Source of the DNA: Kiloniellales bacterium
GTDB lineage: Bacteria; Pseudomonadota; Alphaproteobacteria; Kiloniellales; JAKSDN01
Assembly (NCBI GenBank): GCA_022360075.1
Contig: JAKSDN010000036.1
Coordinates: 1-11,858, forward strand
Direction of reading: 5' to 3'
DNA: 11,858 nt
Part shown: in pieces, positions 5,508 to 11,858 of the stretch
Layout of the letters: the number at the start of each line of letters is the position of its first letter
Numbering within the stretch: position 1 is the stretch's first letter
Notes under the pieces: generated by a model
Told to the model about the DNA's origin: nothing
Seen by the model: only the letters and a program-made list of their open reading frames with translations
Databases searched by the model: none
Made by a program: the position numbers and the translations under genes

Positions 5508-6233
5508 TTATTCGCCGCGCATCATGCCGATGAGATGCAGGATCCAGATGAACATCGTCACGAAGCTGCCGTAGAGCATGAAGGCGCCGAAGATCGACTT
5601 GCGCTTGGCGATCTCCGCGCCATCGCCCTCGTAGTACATGTTCTTGATCTGCTGGGTCTCGTATGCGGTCAGGCCGGCGAAAACCAGAACCACGACGATC
5701 GACAGCACGAGGTGGAAGCCCGTGCTCTGCAGCAGGAACATGTTCACCAGCAGCGCGATCAGGATGCCGATCGTGGCCATGGCCAGGAAGCGGCCGATGG
5801 CGCTCAGGTCCTTCTTGGTCGTGTAGCCCAGCAGGCTCATGCCGGCGAAGGCGCCGGAGGTGATGAACAGCGCCCGCACGATGTCGGCCTGGGCATAGAC
5901 GTAGAACATCGGCGACAGGAGGGCGCCCCACATGGCCGCGTAGACCCAGAAGGCGGCCTGGGCGGCCATCAGGCTGCCGGACATCATGATGCGCGGCGCC
6001 ATGAAGCCCATGCCGATGATGCCGATGAACAGTACCCACTTGAAGGGGCCGAGCGCGATGGCCTGCATGATGGCCGGGTTCATGGCGACCAGCAAAGAAA
6101 TCGCGGCCGTGAAGGCCACGCCCAGCGCCATGTAGTTGTAGATGCCGAGCATGTACTGACGCAGGCCGACGTCGATCTGCGCCGCCTCCGCCTGTGCCCG
6201 GGTCATGGTTCTGCGATCAGGGCCGATAGCCAT
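5508..6233 (-). CDS. Bax inhibitor-1/YccA family integral membrane protein
   Basis: This 241-residue protein has about seven hydrophobic segments (roughly 33-52, 64-80, 87-108, 117-137, 148-167, 172-190 and 213-236) and the family motif FAGLTAYETQQIKNMY (185-200). BI-1/YccA proteins are inner-membrane proteins: E. coli YccA modulates the FtsH protease and Bacillus YetJ is a pH-sensitive Ca2+ leak channel. In YetJ an aspartate pair in the last helices forms the gate. Here the first position is Glu191 (AYETQ) and the second is not acidic: the usual LYLDFINLF reads LYGSFVTMF (220-228). The N-terminus is short and polar with a cytoplasmic look. GAGG lies six bases before the ATG and fixes the start. 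The gene stands alone, with a promoter just upstream and a terminator just downstream, so it is monocistronic. Confidence 0.93.
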   Translation of the reverse strand: MAIGPDRRTMTRAQAEAAQIDVGLRQYMLGIYNYMALGVAFTAAISLLVAMNPAIMQAIALGPFKWVLFIGIIGMGFMAPRIMMSGSLMAAQAAFWVYAAMWGALLSPMFYVYAQADIVRALFITSGAFAGMSLLGYTTKKDLSAIGRFLAMATIGILIALLVNMFLLQSTGFHLVLSIVVVLVFAGLTAYETQQIKNMYYEGDGAEIAKRKSIFGAFMLYGSFVTMFIWILHLIGMMRGE

Positions 6234-6280
6234 GGTTTACCTCGGTTCGCTTCCTGAAGAAGGGTGAAACTCGCATCAGA

Positions 6281-6309
6281 AATATTGTGGGTTCCGCCAC
6301 GCGAATCAA
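6281..6309 (-). promoter_or_regulatory. candidate sigma70-type promoter for the Bax-inhibitor-1 gene
   Basis: On the minus strand TTGATT (6309-6304) is followed after 17 bases by AATATT (6286-6281), each matching four of six consensus positions. Transcription would begin near 6274, giving a leader of about 40 bases. The -35 box begins only two bases past the terminator stem of the upstream permease gene. Confidence 0.4.
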
Positions 6310-6311
6310 GA

Positions 6312-6338
6312 AATTCTCGCACGATCCGTGCGAGAATT
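6312..6338 (-). terminator. intrinsic terminator of the ABC exporter operon
   Basis: AATTCTCGCACG (6312-6323) and CGTGCGAGAATT (6327-6338) form a perfect 12-bp stem with a 3-base loop, 21 bases after the permease stop codon. Read on the minus strand the stem is followed by TCTTGATTC, a modest T-rich tail. The T-tail overlaps the -35 box of the next gene. An operator role for the palindrome is also possible, but position and tail favour a terminator. Confidence 0.65.
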
Positions 6339-6359
6339 ACCCGGCCTCGCTGTACAATC

Positions 6360-8945
6360 CTACTCGTTGCGCAGCAGTGGCGCGGCCTTATGCGAGAGCG
6401 CCCGCCAGGTCCCGGCGAATCCTAACACGATGGTAACCAAAACCGCGATCAGCGCGGTGCCCGCCGCGGCCATTGGTAGGAATGTAAACCTCATCTCCAT
6501 GATCTGGGTCAGGACGAAATAGGCGGCATAGCTCCCCATCGCCGCCGAGATCAGCGCCGTTGCCAGCCCCAGCAGGCCGTACTCCAGGACGAAGGCCTGG
6601 GCGAGCGCGCGCCGGGTCGCGCCCAGCACCTTGAGCACCACGGCGTCGTAGACCCGGCGCCGGTGTCCCGCGGCGATCGCCCCGGCCAGGACCAGAATGC
6701 CGGCCAGAAGTGCGACACCGGCCGTCGCGCGGATCGCGGTCGAGACCTGGCCGATCAGGTCGTTAAAGGTCTCCATCGCCTCCTTGACCCGGATCGCCGA
6801 GACGTTGGCGAAGCTGTCGGTGACCGAGATCTCCAGAGCGTCCTCGGCCTCGCGGTCGGCTTTGACGGTCGCCAGATGGGTCTGCGGCGCGCGCTCCAGC
6901 AGGCCGGGCGAGAAGACCAGGACGAAGTTGATCGTCAGGTTAGACCAGTTGATGCGCCGGAGATTGGCGATGGTGACCTCGAAATCGCGGCCCAGCACGT
7001 TGATGCCCAGGCGATCGCCCGGTCCTATTCCCAGGGCCTCGCCGACGTCGGAATCGAGCGAGACCAGCGGCGCGCCATCATAGTCCGCCGGCCACCAGTC
7101 GCCGGCGGTGATCTCGGCGCCTTCTATGGGCGTTCGGGTCCAGGTCAGGCCGCGGTCGCCGCGGAAGATCCAGCCGATGTCGCTGGGGATCACCAGGTCC
7201 TCCGGCGCAGTGCCGTTCACGGAGGTGATTCGGCCGCGCAGCATCGGCACGCGGCGCAACTCGCGCACGCCGGGCGTGCCCTCGACCAGGGCGTCGAAGG
7301 CCTCGACCTGCTGCGGCTGGATGTCGATGAAGTAGAAGCCCGGCGCCTCCTCGGGCAGCGACTGGCGGACCCAGCGCGCCAGATTGCCCTCGATCAGGGC
7401 GATGGCGACCAAGACGGTCAACCCCAGCCCGAGGGACATGACCACGCTGGCGCTGGGCGAGCCGGGGCGGTGCAGGTTGGCGATCGCGAGACGCAGACCC
7501 GGGTGGCGGGTGTGCGGCGCGCGGCGCGCGAGCCAGATCAAGAATTGTGCGGTGACCCGGAAGGTGAGTAACGCGGCGACCGCGCCGACCACGAAGTAGA
7601 TCGCCAGCCAGTGGTCCGAAGCGGTCACGACGGCGAGCAGGCCGAGCGCTCCGCCGGCGATCAGCGTGCCGAGCCAGGTGCGCGCGTCGACGTAGCTGCG
7701 GGTCGGCGCCACATGGTCGCGGAACAGGCTCGCCGCCGGCACCAGGCGCGCACGGCCGAGCGGCCAGAGCGAAAAGGCGATGGCGGTCAGATAGCCGAAG
7801 GCCGTGGCGACCAGCAGCGGCACGGGATGCAGCCCGCCCTCGAACTGCCAGCCCAAACGGTCACCGAGGAGGGCCGCGACGACGTAGGGCGCGAGCGCGC
7901 CGATCGCGAGTCCGCCGGCGATCCCGACGCTGGCAAGCAGCAGAACCTGGAAGAAATAGGTCAGCGAGATCAGCCGGCCCGAGGCACCGAGGCACTTCAA
8001 TGTGGCGATGGTGCGCGTCTTGCCGTCGAGATAGCTGCGCACGGCATTGCCGACCCCGACGCCGCCGACCAGCAGCGAGGTCAGGCCGACCAGGGTCATG
8101 AACAGGGTCAAGCGCACGATGAAGCGGCCGAGTCCGGGCGCGGCCTCGCCGGTGTCGCGGATGCGCCAGCCGGCCTCGGGAAAGCGCTCGTTCATCGACT
8201 GGCGCAGGGCGTCGATGTCGCTGCCGGCCGGCAGGCGCAGGCGGTAGTGGTAGTGGATCAGGCTGCCTGGCTGCTCGAGCCCGGTGGCGGCCAGGCTGTC
8301 GTGGGCGACCAGGAAAGTCGGGCCCAGCACGAAGCCGCGGCTGGTGCGGTCGGGCTCGTAGGCGAGGGCGGCGCGCAGCTCGTACTCGACCTCGCCGACC
8401 TTGACCCGGTCGCCGAGCGAAACGCCGAGCCGGCGCAGCAGGTTGGGATCGGCGACCGCGCCCCAGGCGCCGTTGCGAAACGCCAGGGCCTGCTGCAACT
8501 CGCCGGCCGGCGCCAGACGCGCCTCGCCATAGAGCGGATAGAGCCGATCGGCGGCGCGCAGCTCGACCAGGATACGCTTGGCCCCTTCGTCGAGGCCGCG
8601 CGCCATCGCGCGCAGCTCTGCGACTTGCGAAAGATCACCCCGCTCGCTGAGCCAGGCGACCTGCTCGCCGCTCGCCTTGCGGTGCACCAGGCGCAGCTCC
8701 ATGTCGCCGCCGAGCAGCACCCGGCCGTTGGCGCGCAGACCCTCGAGCATGGATTCCGAGACGGAGCCGACGCCGGCGATGGTGGCGACGCCCAGGGTCA
8801 GGCAGGCCAGGAAGATGCGAAAGCCCGAGAGGCCGCCGCGCAGCTCGCGGCGGGCCAGGCGGAAAGCCATGGCGATGAGACCGGGCCCGGCGGCGCCGGC
8901 CCGCGGCGCCTCGAGGCCGCGATCCCCCTCGGCGAGCGCGGTCAT
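6360..8945 (-). CDS. ABC transporter permease, two FtsX domains (YbbP-like)
   Basis: This 861-residue inner-membrane protein is the permease of an exporter-type ABC system. A first helix (about 42-62) is followed by a MacB-like periplasmic domain (about 65-265), then a first FtsX bundle (about 275-298, 327-360, 376-395), two central helices (about 424-440 and 447-468), another helix (500-520), a second periplasmic domain (about 525-730), and a last FtsX bundle (about 737-760, 786-812, 824-848). Each bundle has the cytoplasmic coupling segment typical of FtsX/MacB permeases: KTRTIATLKCLGASGRLI (309-326) and RRRVYDAVVLKVLGATRR (762-779). The size and two-bundle plan fit E. coli YbbP rather than LolC/LolE, which have about 400 residues. 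Its ATG overlaps the ATPase stop by four bases (ATGA), so the two are translationally coupled. The transported substrate of YbbAP-type systems is not established; a link to lipids or hydrophobic compounds has been proposed from the tesA neighbourhood. Confidence 0.92.
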   Translation of the reverse strand: MTALAEGDRGLEAPRAGAAGPGLIAMAFRLARRELRGGLSGFRIFLACLTLGVATIAGVGSVSESMLEGLRANGRVLLGGDMELRLVHRKASGEQVAWLSERGDLSQVAELRAMARGLDEGAKRILVELRAADRLYPLYGEARLAPAGELQQALAFRNGAWGAVADPNLLRRLGVSLGDRVKVGEVEYELRAALAYEPDRTSRGFVLGPTFLVAHDSLAATGLEQPGSLIHYHYRLRLPAGSDIDALRQSMNERFPEAGWRIRDTGEAAPGLGRFIVRLTLFMTLVGLTSLLVGGVGVGNAVRSYLDGKTRTIATLKCLGASGRLISLTYFFQVLLLASVGIAGGLAIGALAPYVVAALLGDRLGWQFEGGLHPVPLLVATAFGYLTAIAFSLWPLGRARLVPAASLFRDHVAPTRSYVDARTWLGTLIAGGALGLLAVVTASDHWLAIYFVVGAVAALLTFRVTAQFLIWLARRAPHTRHPGLRLAIANLHRPGSPSASVVMSLGLGLTVLVAIALIEGNLARWVRQSLPEEAPGFYFIDIQPQQVEAFDALVEGTPGVRELRRVPMLRGRITSVNGTAPEDLVIPSDIGWIFRGDRGLTWTRTPIEGAEITAGDWWPADYDGAPLVSLDSDVGEALGIGPGDRLGINVLGRDFEVTIANLRRINWSNLTINFVLVFSPGLLERAPQTHLATVKADREAEDALEISVTDSFANVSAIRVKEAMETFNDLIGQVSTAIRATAGVALLAGILVLAGAIAAGHRRRVYDAVVLKVLGATRRALAQAFVLEYGLLGLATALISAAMGSYAAYFVLTQIMEMRFTFLPMAAAGTALIAVLVTIVLGFAGTWRALSHKAAPLLRNE

Positions 8946-9664
8946 GAGGCCGCGACGCGCTCCGGGGCGCCTCGGCCGTCGTCGATGATCTGGCCGTCGA
9001 CCAGCCGGACCCGACGCGCGCAGCGGGCCGCGAGGCTCGGATCATGGGTAATGAGAATGAGAGTCGTGCCGTGGCTGCCCTGCAGTCCGAACAGCAGCTC
9101 GATCACCCGCTCGCCGGTTTCGCCGTCCAAGTTCCCCGTCGGCTCGTCGGCCAGCAGCAGGTCCGGGCCCGGCGCGAAGGCGCGGGCCAACGCGACGCGC
9201 TGCTGCTCGCCGCCGGAAAGCTGCCCGGGATAGTGGGTCAGACGATGGCCGAGACCGACCTGGCCCAGCGTCTCCTCGGCGCGCGCGAAGGCGTCGTCGC
9301 GCCCGGCGAACTCGAGCGGGATGGCCACGTTCTCCAGGGCGGTCATGGTCGGCACCAGGTGAAAGTCCTGGAACACGATCCCGACCGAGCGACGGCGAAA
9401 GCGCGCCAACGCGTCCTCGTCCAAGGCGCGCAGGTCTTCCCCGGCGACCTCGACGCCGCCATTGGTGGCCCGCTCGAGACCGGCGATGATCATCATCATC
9501 GAAGATTTGCCGGAGCCCGAAGGTCCGACGATCGAGATCGTCTCTCCGCGCTCGACGGAAAGATCGAGTCCGCGCAGAATATGCACGGGCCCGGCCTCCG
9601 AGGACAACGTCAGTTCCAGACCGCTAAGCGCGATCATGGGCTTGTCGGTGGACTGGAAAGCCAT
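8942..9664 (-). CDS. ABC transporter ATP-binding protein (YbbA/LolD-like)
   Basis: This 240-residue nucleotide-binding subunit energises the downstream FtsX-type permease. Visible motifs are Walker A GPSGSGKS (47-54), Q-loop Gln99 (VFQD), signature LSGGEQQR (149-156), Walker B LLLADE (169-174) with catalytic Glu174, D-loop GNLD (177-180) and switch His207 (ITHD). The pattern FQDFHLVPTMTALENVAIPL and ADEPTGNLD is that of the LolD/MacB/YbbA branch. AAGGGG lies three bases before the ATG and an earlier AAGG about 11 bases before, so the start is reasonable. The stop overlaps the permease start by four bases. Upstream, on the same strand, lie two lipoprotein genes in low-GC DNA 216 bases away; E. 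coli instead has the divergent tesA gene here. I expect the operon promoter in 9665-9880 but cannot identify it. Confidence 0.94.
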   Translation of the reverse strand: MAFQSTDKPMIALSGLELTLSSEAGPVHILRGLDLSVERGETISIVGPSGSGKSSMMMIIAGLERATNGGVEVAGEDLRALDEDALARFRRRSVGIVFQDFHLVPTMTALENVAIPLEFAGRDDAFARAEETLGQVGLGHRLTHYPGQLSGGEQQRVALARAFAPGPDLLLADEPTGNLDGETGERVIELLFGLQGSHGTTLILITHDPSLAARCARRVRLVDGQIIDDGRGAPERVAAS

Positions 9665-9880
9665 GGACCCCCTTGGCCTTACTACCTTTGCGCCAGCGTC
9701 GCGAACTTCGGCACCGCATTGACCGGATATGGGCTAATCCCAGGCCGAGTCAATCGGACAGCTGTTCGGCGGCGGGATTGGGCGGGGCGTGTGTCGGCCG
9801 AGAATCTGCGCCGAAAGGCGTCTGGCGCAACGCAAGCGAGGTCCCCGCCCAGCCCGATTCTGCCGATTGGACCATTTCGC
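9665..9880. other. intergenic region between the ABC exporter and the lipoprotein pair
   Basis: No coding frame is convincing in these 216 bases. They contain an inverted repeat GGGCGGGG (9780-9787) / CCCCGCCC (9843-9850) and a smaller one TGCGCC (9807-9812) / GGCGCA (9824-9829), neither followed by a T-tract. The promoter of the exporter operon and the end of the lipoprotein transcript should both lie here. Composition rises from low to high GC across this stretch, so one edge of the foreign segment is probably within it. Confidence 0.45.
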
Positions 9881-10306
9881 TCAGTCTTTTGGAAAGTGCT
9901 TCGGCCCCAGGGTGTCCAGTATCTCCTTTGCTGTGAAGTAGCCTCCATCAGCCAAGTCATCCGGGTTCTCGCCAGCCATTTCGATAGTCATGTTAACAGT
10001 GGCCCAGCGCGACGTTTTTCGTAGATAATTGACAAAAGATTTGACGTTGGCGTCTACAACTTTGAACTTCATCTTGTTGTTAGCAACAGTTGTTTCGGCA
10101 GCTTTCAAGAGCGCGAACTCTTCGATGACTCGCTGCTCGGTGTGGTAGTTGCCCTTCGCTGTGATCAGATATTGGCTCTCGCTGATTCGCTTGGCCTCCA
10201 CTCCACCCCGCCAAGTTGAATCATACCTCGTGCTGCAGCCTGCCAGCATGCAAAGAAGAACGGCGTAGATCGCAAAGGCCCTCATTGAGGAAGCAGCTCC
10301 GCCCAT
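9881..10306 (-). CDS. small lipoprotein, resembling the CC0125/CC1285 family
   Basis: The full frame has 141 residues. A short hydrophobic signal ends in the lipobox LAGC with Cys24, followed by Ser at +2, which under the E. coli Lol rule means the outer membrane. Met8 (10285) would give the more typical signal MRAFAIYAVLLCMLAGC, with GGAG 11 bases upstream; neither start has a good ribosome site, so the start is uncertain. The mature part reads YLITAKGN, VIEEFALLKAAETTVANNKMKFKVVDA and ends YFTAKEILDTLGPKHF. That order (strand, helix with LLKAAE, strand with F-x-V-x-D, closing EILDTLGP) resembles the alphaproteobacterial CC0125/CC1285 lipoproteins, whose function is unknown. Base composition is far below the flanks (about 35% G+C at 10021-10080). 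It follows the other lipoprotein by 50 bases and is probably cotranscribed with it. Confidence 0.8.
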   Translation of the reverse strand: MGGAASSMRAFAIYAVLLCMLAGCSTRYDSTWRGGVEAKRISESQYLITAKGNYHTEQRVIEEFALLKAAETTVANNKMKFKVVDANVKSFVNYLRKTSRWATVNMTIEMAGENPDDLADGGYFTAKEILDTLGPKHFPKD

Positions 10307-10356
10307 GTTTAGAGATTCAGAGAAAGCGGTTTGACCTTTAGATTCTGCTGCGGACG

Positions 10357-11076
10357 TCAGTTGCCATCTCTATGGTCCAGCATGGCGATGCGGGGACGCG
10401 GGATGTTCGGCCCGCGATAGTGGATTGTTCCCTTCATACCGGGGATTTTCGACCTTTCTCGCTCAATGTCCGGATCACTTCTTTCGATCTTGATCAGCCT
10501 GATCTCACCGGCCGCTGCGTCGAACACATAGTCGCCGAGATAGACGATCTCGCCCGCCTTCACCTCAAACCAATGGATCTGGTTCTTTGTGACCAGCTCT
10601 TCGACCGACTGCTCGACGATCAGAGAGCGCTGTTCACTAGCGTAGACTGTTGTTCCGTGCCGGTTCCATGCTTGTTGCAAAACGTAGTGGCCCGGCTCCA
10701 GCAGTTGAAAAATGTACTGCAGCAGCCGATGGTCGCTTTTGCACCCTAAGGGTGATGTCCAATTGAAGAGACAGGGCGTTCGCTGCACTCGAAGGCTCTT
10801 CTGCCAGTCGTCGAGCTCAAAGCTCTCAGGATCGAAGCGGAACCAGTTGACGCCCCAGCGCCCTGGTCTCCCAAGGAGCCCTCCGTCCGTGACTTCGGCC
10901 GTGCTTCGCAGGCCGACAATGACCAGGGCGTCCGGGCTGTTGCCGTCAAACTGAAGTTCGTCGGTCGCATAGCCACCTCGCTTGTTGGAGCCACAAGCTG
11001 CAAGAAGGATCAGGCTCGCTGCGACAAGGGCAGTGGTCCGAAGTCGACGAATTTGGTCAGCTTTCAATGGACTCAT
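10357..11076 (-). CDS. lipoprotein of unknown function
   Basis: With the ATG at 11076 the protein has 239 residues; AAGGG lies nine bases upstream. A longer frame reaches a TTG at 11142 but adds 22 residues before an already adequate signal, so I prefer 11076. The signal RRLRTTALVAASLILLAAC ends in a lipobox with Cys28 and Gly at +2, which suggests outer-membrane sorting. The mature part is beta-rich (DALVIVGLRS, WGVNWFRFDP, GHYVLQQAW, HWFEVKAGEIVYLGDYVFDAAAGEIRLIKIERS), with two further cysteines at 102 and 112 (TPCLFNWTSPLGCK) that could form a disulfide in the periplasm. The phrase F-x-V-x-A-G-E-I-V-Y-L-G-D is seen in several periplasmic or lipoprotein domains of unknown function that describe a carbohydrate-binding-like beta-sandwich; I cannot name the family. 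Composition is lower in GC than the flanking genes. The small lipoprotein follows it. Confidence 0.78.
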   Translation of the reverse strand: MSPLKADQIRRLRTTALVAASLILLAACGSNKRGGYATDELQFDGNSPDALVIVGLRSTAEVTDGGLLGRPGRWGVNWFRFDPESFELDDWQKSLRVQRTPCLFNWTSPLGCKSDHRLLQYIFQLLEPGHYVLQQAWNRHGTTVYASEQRSLIVEQSVEELVTKNQIHWFEVKAGEIVYLGDYVFDAAAGEIRLIKIERSDPDIERERSKIPGMKGTIHYRGPNIPRPRIAMLDHRDGN

Positions 11077-11409
11077 TCCTCCATACCCTTGTTTGTCACG
11101 AAGACGACCTCCATCCCGGCCACGGTAAGGCTTCGGCGACAATGGCTCGAATCAGAGATCAGTCCAGAGGCCTCTATCGCCCGAGATCCTCACTGCTCCA
11201 AGGGACCTGTTTTGTTGAATTAGTCTGACTGACCAGTAAATTCTCGGTTGGTGGACTATAGGAACTTACGTGTGGCACTCAAGTCCGATAGCAGGGTATT
11301 TCCAATTTCCGGCGCGCTCCCATCTAATAAGGCGATGGCAAATCGGCTTCGATCCGCGTCAATGACCGTTGATCCACCTGGTCGCCGGCATATCTTCCTC
11401 GATCCTGTT
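11077..11409. other. 333-base region between divergent lipoprotein and esterase genes
   Basis: This region should contain two divergent promoters. For the plus strand, TTGAAT (11215-11220), 16 bases, then TAAATT (11237-11242) is a possible promoter, but it would leave a leader of about 160 bases before 11410. A 10-bp palindrome AGAGGCCTCT lies at 11166-11175. The plus-strand esterase frame stays open upstream to 11233 and offers several alternative starts (11272 GTG, 11335 ATG, 11362 ATG), but that part reads unlike a conserved protein. No separate gene is seen. Confidence 0.4.
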
Positions 11410-11858
11410 GTGAGGCGGCTGCTGCTCGTTGCGTTTTTCGCTACGGCTTTAACTGCCCAGGCGGTCGCCGCGCCGCTCAAGATCCTCGCCCTCGGCGATA
11501 GCCTGATTCACGGCTACGGTCTGCCGGCCGGCCAGACTTTCCCCGAACAGCTCGAGGCGGCGCTCAAGGCCGAGGGCCACGATGTCGTGGTGCTGAACGA
11601 CGGCAATTCGGGCGACACGACGGCGGCCGGCCTCGCGCGCCTCGACTGGGCGCTGGCCGACAAGCCGGACCTGGTGCTGGTCGAGTTCGGCGGCAACGAC
11701 GGGCTGCGTGGCATCGGCCCGGCCGACACCCGCGCCAACATGGACGCCATGATCGCGCGCCTGACGGCCGAGGGCCTGCCGGTGCTGCTGGCCGGCATGC
11801 TGGCGCCGCGCAATCTCGGCGCCGAGTACGCCCGCGAGTTCGACGCGGTCTTCCCCGA
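11410..11858 (+). CDS. arylesterase / TesA-like GDSL (SGNH) hydrolase, 5' part (cut by window edge)
   Basis: The visible 149 residues start at GTG 11410 and include a signal peptide (RRLLLVAFFATALTAQAVA, likely cleavage AVA-A at 20/21), so the enzyme is periplasmic. SGNH block residues are present: ALGDSL with nucleophile Ser31, SGDTT with oxyanion Gly68, and GGND with Asn96; the Asp-His pair of block V lies beyond the window edge. The family includes E. coli TesA (thioesterase I/protease I/lysophospholipase L1) and alphaproteobacterial arylesterases of about 200-220 residues. The GTG start gives the most typical signal peptide but has no clear ribosome site; ATG 11362 and ATG 11335 (with AAGG two bases upstream) are alternatives that would extend the N-terminus by 16 or 25 residues. 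In E. coli tesA is divergent from ybbA; here the divergent neighbour is a lipoprotein gene and ybbA lies 1.7 kb away. Confidence 0.88.
   Translation, partial: MRRLLLVAFFATALTAQAVAAPLKILALGDSLIHGYGLPAGQTFPEQLEAALKAEGHDVVVLNDGNSGDTTAAGLARLDWALADKPDLVLVEFGGNDGLRGIGPADTRANMDAMIARLTAEGLPVLLAGMLAPRNLGAEYAREFDAVFP

Noticed and set aside
5271..6257. Plus-strand frame of 328 codons opposite the Bax-inhibitor-1 gene
   Set aside because: It is a shadow of a multi-pass membrane gene; the translation is His/Asp/Gln/Glu-rich with no family features, and it runs through the terminator.
7611..9233. Open plus-strand frame of 540 codons opposite the permease gene
   Set aside because: It is a Gln/Arg/Ala/Gly-rich shadow of the FtsX-type permease and crosses the boundary of two coupled genes on the other strand.
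9807..9829. Inverted repeat TGCGCC/GGCGCA after the small lipoprotein gene as a terminator
   Set aside because: The stem is six pairs with an 11-base loop and no T-tract on either strand, so it is no better than chance in GC-rich DNA.
11256..11480. Minus-strand frame of 74 codons before the esterase
   Set aside because: It overlaps the esterase signal peptide on the other strand, has no ribosome site and shows no known motif.
1..11858. Search for CRISPR arrays, tRNA or rRNA genes, riboswitches and phage or insertion-sequence genes
   Set aside because: No regularly spaced direct repeats, cloverleaf, rRNA signature or transposase/integrase motif was seen by eye; covariance-model searches could not be run.

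Overview
The window is GC-rich, with very high third-position GC in most genes (a hand count of 1201-1260 gives 48 of 60 G+C). Gene content and protein style point to an alphaproteobacterium, probably of the Rhodospirillales/Kiloniellales type: an alphaproteobacterial Hpt-like protein, a YbbA/YbbP-type ABC exporter next to a TesA-like arylesterase, a Bax-inhibitor-1/YccA protein, and the dispersed repeat core CTTCGACARGCTCAGSATGA in three intergenic copies. I see no rRNA, tRNA, CRISPR array, transposase or phage gene. The lineage is inferred from style, not from a marker gene.

Layout from left to right. (1) 3-401 (+) is the 3' end of an Hpt-like protein. (2) 513-3986 (+) holds a probable catabolic cassette: an NAD(P)-dependent aldehyde dehydrogenase, a short-chain dehydrogenase and a mandelate racemase-subgroup enolase-superfamily enzyme. 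All three keep their catalytic residues. Together they suggest oxidation and dehydration or epimerisation of a sugar, sugar acid or hydroxy acid of unknown identity. One dispersed palindromic repeat lies between the second and third genes. (3) 4158-4832 (+) is an unrecognised membrane-anchored protein. (4) 4766-5140 (-) is a decayed toxin-antitoxin module: an intact DUF433 antitoxin gene followed by the remnant of a DUF5615 PIN-like toxin with an in-frame amber codon and no 3' half. (5) 5141-5507 has no gene but carries two inverted repeat copies that form a REPIN-like hairpin, then a strong terminator. (6) 5508-6233 (-) is a Bax-inhibitor-1/YccA membrane protein with its own promoter, which sits directly behind a terminator. 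(7) 6360-9664 (-) is a translationally coupled ABC exporter operon, ATPase then a large FtsX-type permease. (8) About 9700-11400 is compositionally different (10021-10080 has about 21 of 60 G+C) and encodes two lipoproteins on the minus strand. (9) From 11410 (+) a secreted GDSL arylesterase/TesA-like gene begins and runs off the right end.

The tesA / ybbA-ybbP neighbourhood is known from E. coli, where tesA is divergent from and adjacent to ybbA. Here the two halves are separated by the low-GC lipoprotein pair, which looks like an insertion into an otherwise conserved junction.

I did not find a large undescribed system. The items most worth a second look are the split tesA/ybbAP locus with its two uncharacterised lipoproteins, the eroded DUF433/DUF5615 module whose dead toxin lies antisense to the tail of a neighbouring gene, and the catabolic cassette with an unassigned acid-sugar enzyme.
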